In this document: piece by piece, positions 1-8,445 of the stretch
Layout of the letters: each line of letters starts with the position of its first letter
How positions within the stretch are numbered: the stretch's first letter is position 1
DNA from: Skermania sp. ID1734
GTDB lineage: Bacteria > Actinomycetota > Actinomycetes > Mycobacteriales > Mycobacteriaceae
Reading direction: 5' to 3'
Assembly: GCF_007489285.1 (NCBI RefSeq)
Contig: NZ_VLIY01000020.1
Span: forward strand, 16,435-80,434
Length of the DNA stretch: 64,000 nucleotides
Program-made: the position numbers and the translations under genes
The notes under the pieces: generated by a model
What the model was told of the DNA's origin: nothing
Database searches by the model: none
What the model saw: the letters and a program-made list of their open reading frames with translations, nothing else

Positions 1-408
1 TTGACTGGTGAGGTTTCGGTTGTGCTCGATCGGCTCACCCGGGCCAACCACCGCCGTGCCGGGTTTGCTGAAAAGCACTGGGCGCTGCGGCAACTCCTTG
101 TCGGTGTCGAGCGCACGCGCGGACTCGGCAACGTGTTCGGTGTAGTTGAGTCCGACGCCGATGATCTTGCCCGGGCGAAACGGTGCGTGCAGTGCCGCGT
201 CGGCGACTGGCAGCGAGAACTGCTCGACCGCAGCAAGATCGAGTAATCCGCGCAACGCCGATGACCCGGTCGAGATGAGCCCGAGCATGTCGGCGGGAAC
301 GTGCACCCCTGTATGGGCAGCGAGTGCGGCGACGTCGATGATCGACTCGTCTGTTTGTATGCCGAGGCGGCGCGGGCCGCCGTCGGTTGAAAAAGTAACC
401 AGCAGCAT
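1..408 (-). CDS. Fumarylacetoacetate hydrolase family protein, N-terminal part (probable fumarylpyruvate hydrolase)
   Basis: The first 136 codons are present; the rest lies beyond the window edge. Family members cleave acylpyruvates, and beside gentisate dioxygenase the likely reaction is fumarylpyruvate to fumarate plus pyruvate. The segment shows the family's entry to the catalytic domain: a PGKIIGVGLNYTEH stretch around residues 80-93, then a KPGTAVVGPG region. The ATG at 408 follows a GAGGAAA ribosome site. It is transcribed with the gentisate dioxygenase just upstream (25 bp gap), so the two are probably co-expressed. A maleylpyruvate isomerase, needed between them in the classical pathway, is not in the window and could lie further left. 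Substrate assignment is inference from context. Confidence 0.85.
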   Translation of the reverse strand, partial: MLLVTFSTDGGPRRLGIQTDESIIDVAALAAHTGVHVPADMLGLISTGSSALRGLLDLAAVEQFSLPVADAALHAPFRPGKIIGVGLNYTEHVAESARALDTDKELPQRPVLFSKPGTAVVGPGEPIEHNRNLTSQ

Positions 409-433
409 TGTTTTTCCTCGAGTTGATGGGGGT

Positions 434-1546
434 TCAGTTGACCGGCTGGTGGCCGTCGTTTTCCGGGTAGGCCTCTTCCCGCCAGAAGGTGAGCGAGCGC
501 ATGACCGGGAAGTCGTTGAAGGAGAACAGGCACGCGTCTTCGGTGGCGCTGAGGTTGGCGTGTTCGTGCCAGGCCCACGACGGGACGCAGAAGATGTCGC
601 CCTGCTCCCAGTCGAAGCGTTGGCCGGCGATCACCGAGTACCCGCTGCCTTTGGCGACGTTGTAGATGACCGAGCCGGTGTGCCGATGCGCTTGTGTTGC
701 CTGGCCTGGCTGCAGCAGCTGCATGTGTGCGCTCATGGTGGGCATGACCGAACCGCCGGTCTGCGGGTTGGCGTATTCGAGAATGATGCCGTCGTAGGGC
801 GATCCGGCGCTGGCCTTGGCGGCGTTGCGCAAGGCCGTGTAGGTCTGCTCCCACGGATAGGCGAACAGCGGCGAATACGGTTTGGTCCAGCCGTCTTCGA
901 AGCCCCAGGGCCGCAGTTGGCCGGCGCCGTGGGTGAGCAGCGAGGAGTTGATCACCGTGCCCTGGCTCTGATACAGGTTTGGATGCACCTCGTAGAACCC
1001 GGCGTCCAGCGCGTTGACGAGGGGGATGTCCAGGCCGTCCTGCCAGATCACCGGACCGTCGGTGCCTTCATTGCCGTGCTCGTGCCAGGCGTGGTTGGGG
1101 GTTATGGCGAAGTCGCGCGGTCCGACACGTAGCTTCTGTCCGTCGACGACAGTCCAGGCGCCCTGGCCTTCGACGACGAAGCGTAGGGCCGCGGCCATGT
1201 GCCGGTGTGCCGTCATTGCCTCGCCGGGAGCCATCACCTGCAAGCCGGTGTAGAGCAGGCCGACCGCCGCGGAGATGTCTTTACGTTGCGGGTTCACGAG
1301 CGCCACTACTCGTCGTCCGGCGTCGTCGGCTTTCACCAGGTCCAAGGATTCCAAGACCAGGGGCCGCAGATCGCGGTACCGCCACCTCACGGGCACGGAA
1401 ACGGGTTGCGGAAACCAGGGTTCGATTTTGTTGGCCACCGTCCACAGCGCAACGGTCTCGTGCTTGCCGAGTTCGGTGTAAAAGGCCTCGAGTTGCTCGG
1501 TGTCGGTGACCCGCGCTCGCCCGAGTACGTCATCGCTGAGTGTCAT
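434..1546 (-). CDS. Gentisate 1,2-dioxygenase
   Basis: A 370-residue bicupin that opens the ring of gentisate (2,5-dihydroxybenzoate) to maleylpyruvate using Fe(II). Two cupin halves are visible. The first has AHRHM (His114, His116) and WHEH (His155, His157); the second has QAHRHT and a second WHEH near the C-terminus. Length fits the family (about 345-380 residues). The ATG at 1546 is chosen over an upstream in-frame ATG because AGGAGGGACGAGCG precedes it directly. It is divergent from the thioesterase/hydroxylase operon, with a shared promoter at 1581-1622, and runs into the FAH-family hydrolase. A decayed relative of its N-terminal half lies at 8530-8960. Confidence 0.93.
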   Translation of the reverse strand: MTLSDDVLGRARVTDTEQLEAFYTELGKHETVALWTVANKIEPWFPQPVSVPVRWRYRDLRPLVLESLDLVKADDAGRRVVALVNPQRKDISAAVGLLYTGLQVMAPGEAMTAHRHMAAALRFVVEGQGAWTVVDGQKLRVGPRDFAITPNHAWHEHGNEGTDGPVIWQDGLDIPLVNALDAGFYEVHPNLYQSQGTVINSSLLTHGAGQLRPWGFEDGWTKPYSPLFAYPWEQTYTALRNAAKASAGSPYDGIILEYANPQTGGSVMPTMSAHMQLLQPGQATQAHRHTGSVIYNVAKGSGYSVIAGQRFDWEQGDIFCVPSWAWHEHANLSATEDACLFSFNDFPVMRSLTFWREEAYPENDGHQPVN

Positions 1547-1580
1547 CGCTCGTCCCTCCTGGTTTTTCCGACGCAATGCC

Positions 1581-1622
1581 AATGTACCGCAGTATTGACG
1601 AGCGTCACAATAGCGCTATATC
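1581..1622. promoter_or_regulatory. Divergent promoter with central palindrome (gentisate dioxygenase / thioesterase operon)
   Basis: Rightward: -35 TTGACG at 1595-1600 and -10 TATATC at 1617-1622, 16-bp spacer. Leftward (minus strand): -35 TTGTGA at 1605-1610 and -10 TACATT at 1581-1586, 18-bp spacer. The inverted repeat TGACG-AG-CGTCA at 1596-1607 overlaps both -35 boxes, so one bound regulator could control both directions. The same layout occurs at 6259-6300 and 8446-8487. The PaaX-like protein encoded nearby is the natural candidate, by inference. Confidence 0.6.
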
Positions 1623-1659
1623 GTTTTCTTATCGGCTTTCAGTGAGAGGACATCGGGAG

Positions 1660-2052
1660 ATGGCAGAGGTAACCATCGAACGGACCGTCGAGTGGTTTGA
1701 CACCGACGCCGCCGGTCATCAGCACCATTCATGCATCGCGCGCTATGTCGAGGCCGCCGAAGCCGAGCTGCTGCGCAGGTACGACTTGTCCTGGCTGTTC
1801 GGTGAAATTCCCCGGGTGCGTCACGAAATCAACTACCGCAACCGACTCTGGTTCGGGGAGGTCGTGCGTGTGACATTGCGCGTCGCGCGTCTCGGCGACA
1901 CCTCGTTGACGTATGCCTTCGAGGTGCACGGCAAGGAAGGGCTCGCGGCCGACGGAAAACTCGTGGTTGCGCATGCGACGCTGGATTCGCCGAAGGCGAC
2001 ACCGTGGCCCCAGCAGGTAGTCGACGCCTTGACAGTAGAGGCGGTGGCGTGA
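1660..2052 (+). CDS. Acyl-CoA thioesterase (4HBT/hotdog family), probable gentisyl-CoA thioesterase
   Basis: A 130-residue hotdog-fold thioesterase. The N-terminal segment EWFDTDAAGHQHHS (residues 11-24) matches the DxDxxGHxNN-type active-site region of 4-hydroxybenzoyl-CoA thioesterase relatives, with Asp16 as the likely catalytic acid. Directly upstream of a salicylyl-CoA 5-hydroxylase and divergent from gentisate dioxygenase, it is expected to release gentisate from gentisyl-CoA. The ATG at 1660 follows GGGAG, with GAGAGG further upstream. Its stop overlaps the hydroxylase start (TGATG), indicating translational coupling. A frameshifted paralogue is at 7990-8410. Confidence 0.85.
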   Translation: MAEVTIERTVEWFDTDAAGHQHHSCIARYVEAAEAELLRRYDLSWLFGEIPRVRHEINYRNRLWFGEVVRVTLRVARLGDTSLTYAFEVHGKEGLAADGKLVVAHATLDSPKATPWPQQVVDALTVEAVA

Positions 2053-4406
2053 TGAGCCTCGACATTGCAGTGATCGGCGGAGGTCCGGGCGGGCTGTACT
2101 TTGCCGCTCTGGCAAAGCAACTCGACCCCGCGCGACGGATCACCGTTTACGAACGCAACGCCGCGGACACGACCTTCGGATTCGGCGTCGTTTTCTCGGA
2201 CGAAACTCTCGACGGCATCACCGCCGCCGATCCGCTGATCTTCGCCGAAATGGAGTCTCGCTTTGCCCGATGGACAGACATCGACGTGCACTACCGCAGC
2301 GAGATACTGACCTCCGGCGGCCACGGATTCGCCGCCATCGAGCGACAGACGTTGCTCCGAATCCTGCAGCAGCGCTGCGCGAGTCTCGGCGTCGACGTGC
2401 GATTCGAAACCGAGGCGCCGAGCGCTGACGAACTCGCGGGCACACACGATCTTGTCGTGGCCGCCGACGGCGTGCGCTCCCAGACGCGTAATGCGCACCC
2501 CGAAGTATATGGGCCGGACCTCGACGAACGACACTGCCGCTACATGTGGTTGGCCACCGACAAGGTCTTCGACGCCTTCACTTTCATCGTGGCCGAGACC
2601 GAACACGGGCCGATGCAGGTCCACGCGTACCCGTTCAGCGCGACACGCAGCACATTCATCGTCGAAATGAACGAAAGCTCTTGGCTGTCTGCGAGCTTCG
2701 ACCGGTTGGACGAAGCGGCGAGCGTGGCCCGATGCGAGGAGCTGTTCAGCTCGTTCCTCGATGGCCATCGTCTACTGTCCAACAACTCGCGCTGGATCCG
2801 CTTCAGCACCGTGCGCAACCGCACGTGGAGCAACGCCAACATTGTGCTGCTCGGCGACGCAGCGCACACCGCGCACTTTTCCATCGGCTCGGGAACCAAA
2901 CTGGCCATGGAAGATGCGTTGGCTCTCGCGGCAAGCCTGGATGTCGATGACAGCGACGTGCCGGCTGCACTGGCGCGCTACGAGATACGTCGCCGGCCGG
3001 TGGTCGAATCCACCCAGCGCGCTGCACAGGCCAGCCTGGAGTGGTTCGAATCGATCGACCATTCCGTCGGCCAAGCACCCGCCCAGTTCGCCTTCAACTT
3101 GCTCACCCGCAGTCGGCGCGTCACCTACAACAATCTCCGCGAGCGCGACCCGCACTACGTCGACGATCTCAACGTGTGGTTCCACCAAAATGCCAACCCC
3201 GCAGGTGAACTGGTGCCACGTCCGATGTTCGAACCGATGCGGCTGCATCAACTGACGTTGAAGAACCGCATCGTCGCGGCGCCGATCGCCAGCTACACCG
3301 CCGCCGATGCAGTGGTATCCGACGACGAGTTGATCCGCCTGTCCGCCTTGGCGCTCGGCGGAGCCGGGCTGGTTCTCACCGGAATGACCGCGGTCAGCCC
3401 CGGTGGGCGGGTCACGCCGGGCTGCCCCGGTCTCTACACGCCGGAACAGGTCGCGGCCTATCGGCGGATCACCGATCTCGTTCACCGGCAAAGCACCGCG
3501 GCGATCGGGGTGCAGCTCAATCATTCCGGCCCCAAGGGGTCAACTGCCGTTCCGGTCAACGCCGCTTCCGGCCCGCCACTCGGTGCCGATGGCTGGCAGA
3601 CCGTGGCACCCTCGCCGATTTCGTACGGCGCCAACCCGGTACCGCGCGAACTCGACACGGCCGAGCTTCCCACCATCGCAGCCGAGTTCGCGGCCGCGGC
3701 CGCATCGGCGGATGCCGCCGGTTTCGACGTACTGGAAATTCAAGCGGGCCACGGGTTTTTGCTGTCCAGCTTCTTGTCACCGCTGACCAACCAGCGCACC
3801 GACTCATACGGCGGTAGCCTCCGTAACCGTTTGCGTTTCCCGCTGCAGGTCATCGACGCCGTGCGAGCGGTGTGGCCGGCCCACAAGCCGTTGCTGGTGC
3901 GCATTTCCGCGGTCGACTGGTGCGAGGGCGGCACCACGCTGGCCGACGCCGTGGTGATCGCGCGCGCCTTTGCCGAACACGGCGTCGACGCGATCGACGT
4001 GTCCAGTGGTGAGGTGGTCGCCGACGAAAAGCCCGCCTACGGGCGTGGCTACCAGACGCCGTTCGCCGAACGCATCCGCGCCGACGTGGGCGTACCTACG
4101 ATCGCGGTCGGCGCGATCTCTTCCGACGACGACGCCAATTCCATCCTGCTCGCCGGACGCGCCGACCTGGTGGCGGTGGGGAGGGCCCACCTGCATGATC
4201 CGGCCTGGACGCTGCACGCGGCAGCCGAAATCGGCTACCGCGGACCAGGGGCGGAATGGCCTGCGCTGTATGCGGCTGGTTCGACACAGCCGCCCAGCGC
4301 CGGTCGGGCCCGTCCGCTCCTCACCCTGCGGCCACCGACGCCGCCGCCAGTGCATCAACGGTGGCGCCCGGCACACGTGAACACCACAGCGAAAGTAGCG
4401 AACTGA
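2052..4406 (+). CDS. Bifunctional salicylyl-CoA 5-hydroxylase / NADH:flavin oxidoreductase (fusion)
   Basis: A 784-residue two-domain flavoenzyme of the type known from anthraniloyl-CoA monooxygenase/reductase and salicylyl-CoA 5-hydroxylases. Residues 1-380 are a class A FAD monooxygenase with GGGPGG at about residue 9 and LLGDAAHTAHF near residue 270. Residues from about 393 form an Old Yellow Enzyme barrel starting MFEPMRLHQLTLKNRIV, with HSGPKGS, FDVLEIQAGHGFLLSSFLSP and the TDSYGGSLRNR signature. Predicted reaction: 5-hydroxylation of salicylyl-CoA to gentisyl-CoA. Position between a thioesterase and a nitrilase, with CoA ligase and gentisate dioxygenase nearby, favours salicylate over anthranilate. 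The last ~30 residues are a proline/arginine-rich tail without a domain. Confidence 0.88.
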   Translation: MSLDIAVIGGGPGGLYFAALAKQLDPARRITVYERNAADTTFGFGVVFSDETLDGITAADPLIFAEMESRFARWTDIDVHYRSEILTSGGHGFAAIERQTLLRILQQRCASLGVDVRFETEAPSADELAGTHDLVVAADGVRSQTRNAHPEVYGPDLDERHCRYMWLATDKVFDAFTFIVAETEHGPMQVHAYPFSATRSTFIVEMNESSWLSASFDRLDEAASVARCEELFSSFLDGHRLLSNNSRWIRFSTVRNRTWSNANIVLLGDAAHTAHFSIGSGTKLAMEDALALAASLDVDDSDVPAALARYEIRRRPVVESTQRAAQASLEWFESIDHSVGQAPAQFAFNLLTRSRRVTYNNLRERDPHYVDDLNVWFHQNANPAGELVPRPMFEPMRLHQLTLKNRIVAAPIASYTAADAVVSDDELIRLSALALGGAGLVLTGMTAVSPGGRVTPGCPGLYTPEQVAAYRRITDLVHRQSTAAIGVQLNHSGPKGSTAVPVNAASGPPLGADGWQTVAPSPISYGANPVPRELDTAELPTIAAEFAAAAASADAAGFDVLEIQAGHGFLLSSFLSPLTNQRTDSYGGSLRNRLRFPLQVIDAVRAVWPAHKPLLVRISAVDWCEGGTTLADAVVIARAFAEHGVDAIDVSSGEVVADEKPAYGRGYQTPFAERIRADVGVPTIAVGAISSDDDANSILLAGRADLVAVGRAHLHDPAWTLHAAAEIGYRGPGAEWPALYAAGSTQPPSAGRARPLLTLRPPTPPPVHQRWRPAHVNTTAKVAN

Positions 4407-5470
4407 TGGACGAATTCCCTCGTTTCACCGCTGCCGCGGTGCAGGCGGCCCCCGTCTACCTGGATCCGGCGAAGACCGTGGCCAAGGCTGTGGACCTGAT
4501 TCACGAGGCCGCAGGTGCGGGTGCCAGCCTGATTGCCTTCCCCGAGGTGTTCGTCCCGGGCTACCCGTACTGGAACTGGACCATGAACCCGGTCAAGGGC
4601 GGGGAGTGGTTCGAGCGGCTCTACCGCGCGGCGATCGACATTCCGGGCCCCCACCTGGACGCCCTGCGTGCCGCCGCGGCAGCCACCAAGACCACGGTCG
4701 TGATCGGCGTCAACGAGCGCGGACGCCACAGCCTCGGCGTGCTGTACAACAGTGTCGTCACCATCGGCCCGAACGGTGCGGTGATCGCTGTGCACCGCAA
4801 GCTCGTGCCGACGTGGGCTGAAAAGCTCACCTGGACCAACGGCGACGGCTCCTCGCTGCGCGTGCACCGAACCGAGGTGGGTCCGTTGGGAGTGCTGGCC
4901 TGCGGGGAAAACACCAACACCTTGGCGCGGTTCACTCTGCTGGCACAAGGGGAGCTAGTGCACGTGGCCAACTACATTTCCCTCCCGGTGGCGCCGAAGG
5001 ACTACGACATGGCCGATGCCATCGCGATCCGCACGGCGGCACATTGTTTCGAAGGCAAACTGTTCTCCATCGTTTCCTGCTCGACGATCTCGCCCGAGAT
5101 CATCGACACCGTTGCCGGAAATGACCCGGAAGCGCGGGAGTTGTTGCAGCGCAAACGCAGTGCGCTGTCGGGAATCTTTGGCCCAGACGGCCGCCCGGTC
5201 ACCGAACCGCTCGTCGACGACGAGGGCATCGTCTACGCCGAGATCGACTTGAGCCGCTGCATCGCGCCCAAGCAGATGCACGACATCATCGGCCACTACA
5301 ACAGGTTCGACATTTTCTCGCTACATGTGAACGATAAGCCGTTGCAGCCGTTGACATTCTGCTCAGGCTTCGATGACGCCGCGGGCGTAGGCGTGCGCGG
5401 GTTCGACGAGTCGCTGGCGCAGCCATTCGAAGAGCTCCCCAGCACGGGCGCCGTCCCAGCCCTTGGGTAG
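4406..5470 (+). CDS. Nitrilase (carbon-nitrogen hydrolase family)
   Basis: A 354-residue nitrilase that converts a nitrile to its acid plus ammonia. The catalytic triad is complete: Glu47 in FPEVF, Lys132 in HRKLVPT and Cys166 in LACGENTN. CGENTN is characteristic of true nitrilases rather than amidases. Its ATG overlaps the hydroxylase stop (TGATG), placing it third in the thioesterase-hydroxylase operon. An aromatic nitrile that yields the operon's acid (for example 2-hydroxybenzonitrile to salicylate) would be a logical substrate, but this is inference. The last ~36 residues run antisense through the end of the convergent PaaX-like gene and look like an extension past a lost stop. Confidence 0.88.
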   Translation: MDEFPRFTAAAVQAAPVYLDPAKTVAKAVDLIHEAAGAGASLIAFPEVFVPGYPYWNWTMNPVKGGEWFERLYRAAIDIPGPHLDALRAAAAATKTTVVIGVNERGRHSLGVLYNSVVTIGPNGAVIAVHRKLVPTWAEKLTWTNGDGSSLRVHRTEVGPLGVLACGENTNTLARFTLLAQGELVHVANYISLPVAPKDYDMADAIAIRTAAHCFEGKLFSIVSCSTISPEIIDTVAGNDPEARELLQRKRSALSGIFGPDGRPVTEPLVDDEGIVYAEIDLSRCIAPKQMHDIIGHYNRFDIFSLHVNDKPLQPLTFCSGFDDAAGVGVRGFDESLAQPFEELPSTGAVPALG

Positions 5471-6223
5471 CAGTTCCAGCGGTAATCCGGGGTCGAGGTA
5501 GGGGAGCCGGCGCCAGGTGGTGAGCATTTGCACGTATGCGACGAACGCGTCGTGCGCCTCGAGCTTACGGCGCCGGCGCAAATGCTCACGCAACGGTGCG
5601 AATTGAGCGATGAACTGCGAATACAGCTCTTGCAGGCCGTCGAGGTCCCACCATTGCGAGACCTTGGTCCGCAGATCACCGAAGGCTAGGTGTTCGGCGT
5701 GGAACAGGTCCACGAACTGCGCGAGATCGGAATCACGCAACGCGTCGGCAACCTCGTCGTGGACATGCGCGGGGGCTATCCACACGCCCGGGGCGGTGGT
5801 GCCGAATCCCATGCGCGTCAAGATCATTCGCATTTCGTGGCGCTTGTCCCGTTCGGTTTCCGGGATCGAGAAGACCGCCAGCAGCCAACCGTCGTCACTG
5901 GTCGCGCGGGTCATGTGAAAGATTCGCCGGTCGCCTTCCCGGATCGTTCGCAACGCCGACTCCGACAATGCATACCCGGCGACACCGTCGCGGTTTTCGC
6001 TCACCAACGTTCCGCGCCGTTTCAACCGACTGATCGACGAACGCACCGCGGGCTCGTCCACGCCGAGTTGGCGCAGGAGCCGCACCACCGACGACACCGA
6101 AAGCCAGTTTTCAGTCTCGCGCGCATAGAGGCCGTACACCGTCACAATAAGGCGGCGGGGCTGGTTGGCGGTCGCGGCACCTTCGGCCGAAGCCGAAGCT
6201 GCATAAAGGGCAGTGGGCTGCAC
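5363..6223 (-). CDS. PaaX-family transcriptional regulator
   Basis: A PaaX-like repressor, a family that senses aryl-CoA thioesters and controls aromatic acid catabolism. The N-terminal winged helix is recognisable in QPRRLIVTVYGLYARE and in RSSISRLKRRGTL; the middle contains the family's DDGWLLAVFSIPE strand; the end (ELLPKGWDGARAGELFEWL) is the usual PaaX C-terminus. The GTG at 6223 (286 residues) is preferred over an ATG at 6289. The inferred leftward promoter (-10 at 6259-6264) would start the RNA below the ATG. It is divergent from the CoA ligase and convergent with the nitrilase, overlapping the latter by 108 bp. Likely autoregulated through 6259-6300. Confidence 0.85.
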   Translation of the reverse strand: MQPTALYAASASAEGAATANQPRRLIVTVYGLYARETENWLSVSSVVRLLRQLGVDEPAVRSSISRLKRRGTLVSENRDGVAGYALSESALRTIREGDRRIFHMTRATSDDGWLLAVFSIPETERDKRHEMRMILTRMGFGTTAPGVWIAPAHVHDEVADALRDSDLAQFVDLFHAEHLAFGDLRTKVSQWWDLDGLQELYSQFIAQFAPLREHLRRRRKLEAHDAFVAYVQMLTTWRRLPYLDPGLPLELLPKGWDGARAGELFEWLRQRLVEPAHAYARGVIEA

Positions 6224-6258
6224 AGCGAACAGAATACGTTCTCGCCCTTCCGACCTTG

Positions 6259-6300
6259 AGTATGTTGCTCTATTGACTGTCGTCACCATAACAGAATATC
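6259..6300. promoter_or_regulatory. Divergent promoter with imperfect central palindrome (PaaX-like gene / CoA ligase)
   Basis: Rightward: TTGACT at 6273-6278 and AATATC at 6295-6300, 16-bp spacer, driving the ligase. Leftward: TGGTGA at 6283-6288 and CATACT at 6259-6264, 18-bp spacer, driving the regulator. TGAC-TGTC-GTCA at 6274-6285 covers both -35 boxes. Spacing is identical to 1581-1622 and CGTCAC occupies the same position. Confidence 0.55.
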
Positions 6301-6337
6301 ATTGAGCCGAGTCAGCACTGGCAAGACGGGGTTCCAC

Positions 6338-7954
6338 ATGAAACTGTCTGCATCCGCACACATCGACACCTTCTGCCGAGACAACCTGCCGCCGTATGAC
6401 CAGTGGCCCGTCCTTCGGTACGACCTCGCCGAGCTCGACTATCCCGAGAGGGTGAACTGTGCGGCCGAACTGCTCGACCACACGATCGGACGACTCGGGC
6501 CGGACCGTCCATGTGTAGCCGCCGAGGACATGCAATGGAGTTACGGCGAGCTGTTGCGCCACGCGAACCAGGTGGCCAACGTACTCGTGAACGAACTGCA
6601 CATCGTCCCCGGCAACCGGGTCCTGCTGCGCGGACCGAACACGCCGTGGCTGGTAGCGGCGTGGTTCGGCGTCGTCAAAGCCGGGGCTGTCGCTGTGACC
6701 ACCGTTCCCGCACTACGGACAACCGAACTCGCCGACATCGTCGAGTTGAGCCGACCCTCGGCAGCGCTGTGTGACCATCGCGCACTGGACGACCTTCGTG
6801 CGGTGCAGGCGAGCATTCCGATCGTTGCCTACGGCGGCGACGCGGCGGACGACCTGGTGAATCGCTGCCCGGCGCAACCGGATGTCTTCACCAATATCGA
6901 CACGGCCGCCGACGACGTTGTGCTGCTTGCCTTCACATCGGGCACGACCGGTAAGCCGAAAGCGGCCATGCATTTTCACCGTGACGTGCTCGCAATCGCG
7001 GACACTTTTTCTCGGCACATCCTCAAGCCGACCCCAGAGGACGTCTTCATCGGAACTCCGCCGATGGCCTTCACTTTCGGTCTCGGCGGACTGGTCATCT
7101 TCCCCATGCGCATCGGCGCGTCGTCCTACCTGATCGAGCGGGCCACGCCGACGGAACTGGCCGACGTGGTCCAACGAATCAGAGCAACCGTGCTGTTCAC
7201 GGCACCGACCGCCTATCGGGCCATCATCGCTACCGGCGACGTCGCAAAGCTGCGCTCGGTGCGTCGTGCAGTTTCGGCAGGCGAACACCTTCCTGAGTCC
7301 GTTTGGCGTCAATTTCACATCGCAACCGGGCTGTCGATCATCAACGGCATCGGCGCCACCGAAATGTTGCATGTGTTCATCGCCTCCGCAGGCGACGACA
7401 TTCGGCCCGGCGCGACAGGAAAGGTGGTGCCCGGCTACGAGGCGATGGTGCTCGACGAGTTCGGAGAACCAGTCCCCGACGGGAAGTCGGGACGACTCGC
7501 CGTACGAGGTCCGACCGGCTGCCGATACCTCGCCGACGACCGCCAACGGGTCTATGTCGAAAACGGCTGGAACATCACCGGCGACACCTTCCGTCGAGAC
7601 GCCGACGGCTACTTCTGGTATGAGGCCCGCAACGACGACATGATCATCTCCGCCGGGTACAACATCGCCGCTCCCGAGGTGGAACAGGCGCTGCTACTGC
7701 ACCCGGACGTCGCAGAGTGTGCCGTGGTCGGCTGGCCCGACGAGAATCGCGGGTCGATAGTCAAGGCGTACGTAGTGCTCGCGCCTGACGCGACGGGCGA
7801 TGAAGACGAGATACACGCGCTCCAAGATCATGTCAAGGCCGCGATCGCGCCGTACAAATACCCGCGCGCCATAGAGTTTCTGCCCGCGCTGCCAAAGACA
7901 GCGACCGGGAAGGTGAGCCGGAAGGCGTTGCGTGACCTAGCGACGGTCGCCTAA
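6338..7954 (+). CDS. Aryl-CoA ligase (benzoate/2-aminobenzoate-CoA ligase type), probable salicylyl-CoA ligase
   Basis: A 538-residue ANL-superfamily ligase that activates an aromatic acid as acyl-AMP and then acyl-CoA. The AMP-binding loop FTSGTTGKPKA is near residue 200. The adenylation core continues with INGIGATEMLHVF and the NITGDTFRRDADGYFWYEAR hinge region. The C-terminal catalytic lysine sits in TATGKVSRK. It most resembles benzoate/anthranilate-CoA ligases. With the hydroxylase, thioesterase and gentisate dioxygenase it supplies the first step, salicylate to salicylyl-CoA. The ATG at 6338 has a weak upstream GACGGGG; an in-frame TTG at 6302 is rejected because it abuts the -10 box. 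Confidence 0.85.
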   Translation: MKLSASAHIDTFCRDNLPPYDQWPVLRYDLAELDYPERVNCAAELLDHTIGRLGPDRPCVAAEDMQWSYGELLRHANQVANVLVNELHIVPGNRVLLRGPNTPWLVAAWFGVVKAGAVAVTTVPALRTTELADIVELSRPSAALCDHRALDDLRAVQASIPIVAYGGDAADDLVNRCPAQPDVFTNIDTAADDVVLLAFTSGTTGKPKAAMHFHRDVLAIADTFSRHILKPTPEDVFIGTPPMAFTFGLGGLVIFPMRIGASSYLIERATPTELADVVQRIRATVLFTAPTAYRAIIATGDVAKLRSVRRAVSAGEHLPESVWRQFHIATGLSIINGIGATEMLHVFIASAGDDIRPGATGKVVPGYEAMVLDEFGEPVPDGKSGRLAVRGPTGCRYLADDRQRVYVENGWNITGDTFRRDADGYFWYEARNDDMIISAGYNIAAPEVEQALLLHPDVAECAVVGWPDENRGSIVKAYVVLAPDATGDEDEIHALQDHVKAAIAPYKYPRAIEFLPALPKTATGKVSRKALRDLATVA

Positions 7955-7989
7955 CGCGTGGCGCGCCCCTCCATAAGGCTGTTGCTAAT

Positions 7990-8410
7990 TCACGTGACCT
8001 CGCGACCTCCTATGCGAAGGACCGATAGATCGGAGGTCCGATGAATCAGCGCGTTGTCGGGGTTGGGTCGGTTCCCTTCGCCACGCCAAGCTGGAGCGAG
8101 TAGTACGACGTAAAGGCCGAGCGCGTCGGCGCAGCCCTGACCGGCGCCGGTGTCGGCCCTGACGGGATTCAGCAAGGCCTCTCTATGAGAGGCAGTGACT
8201 ACCGCGCCGGGGCAGGTTCGCAGCGCGTGGTAAGCGGCATGCCAACCGTCGTGAGCTGATCGTCGACGGCGCCCGAACAAACACGCCAACCCGCGCCCGC
8301 GCAGCAACTCGGCCTCGGCGGCCTTCAACCGCCCGGTGTACGAATGATGCTGATTGACTGTCGGCGTCGGTGACGTGCCACTCGAAGATCCGCGCATAGG
8401 AGCGTGTCAT
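7990..8410 (-). pseudogene. Decayed acyl-CoA thioesterase paralogue
   Basis: Minus-strand remnant of the thioesterase at 1660-2052. One frame begins at the ATG at 8410 and reads FEWHVTDADSQ, matching EWFDTDAAGHQ. A second frame then gives NQHHSYTGRLKAAEAELL and LFGRRRRSAH, matching HQHHSCIARYVEAAEAELL and LFGEIPRVRH. At least one frameshift separates the halves, and the C-terminal half is no longer recognisable. It is divergent from the dioxygenase relic at 8530-8960, a mirror image of the functional arrangement. Confidence 0.75.
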
Positions 8411-8445
8411 ATCAATGTTCTATTTCGAAAGAGCGACAAATTATC

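Noticed and set aside
146..1132. Long plus-strand open frame opposite gentisate dioxygenase
   Set aside because: Antisense shadow in high-GC DNA; the minus-strand bicupin motifs are unambiguous.
6302..6337. TTG at 6302 as start of the CoA ligase
   Set aside because: It starts two bases after the inferred -10 box and lacks a ribosome site; the ATG at 6338 fits the family start.
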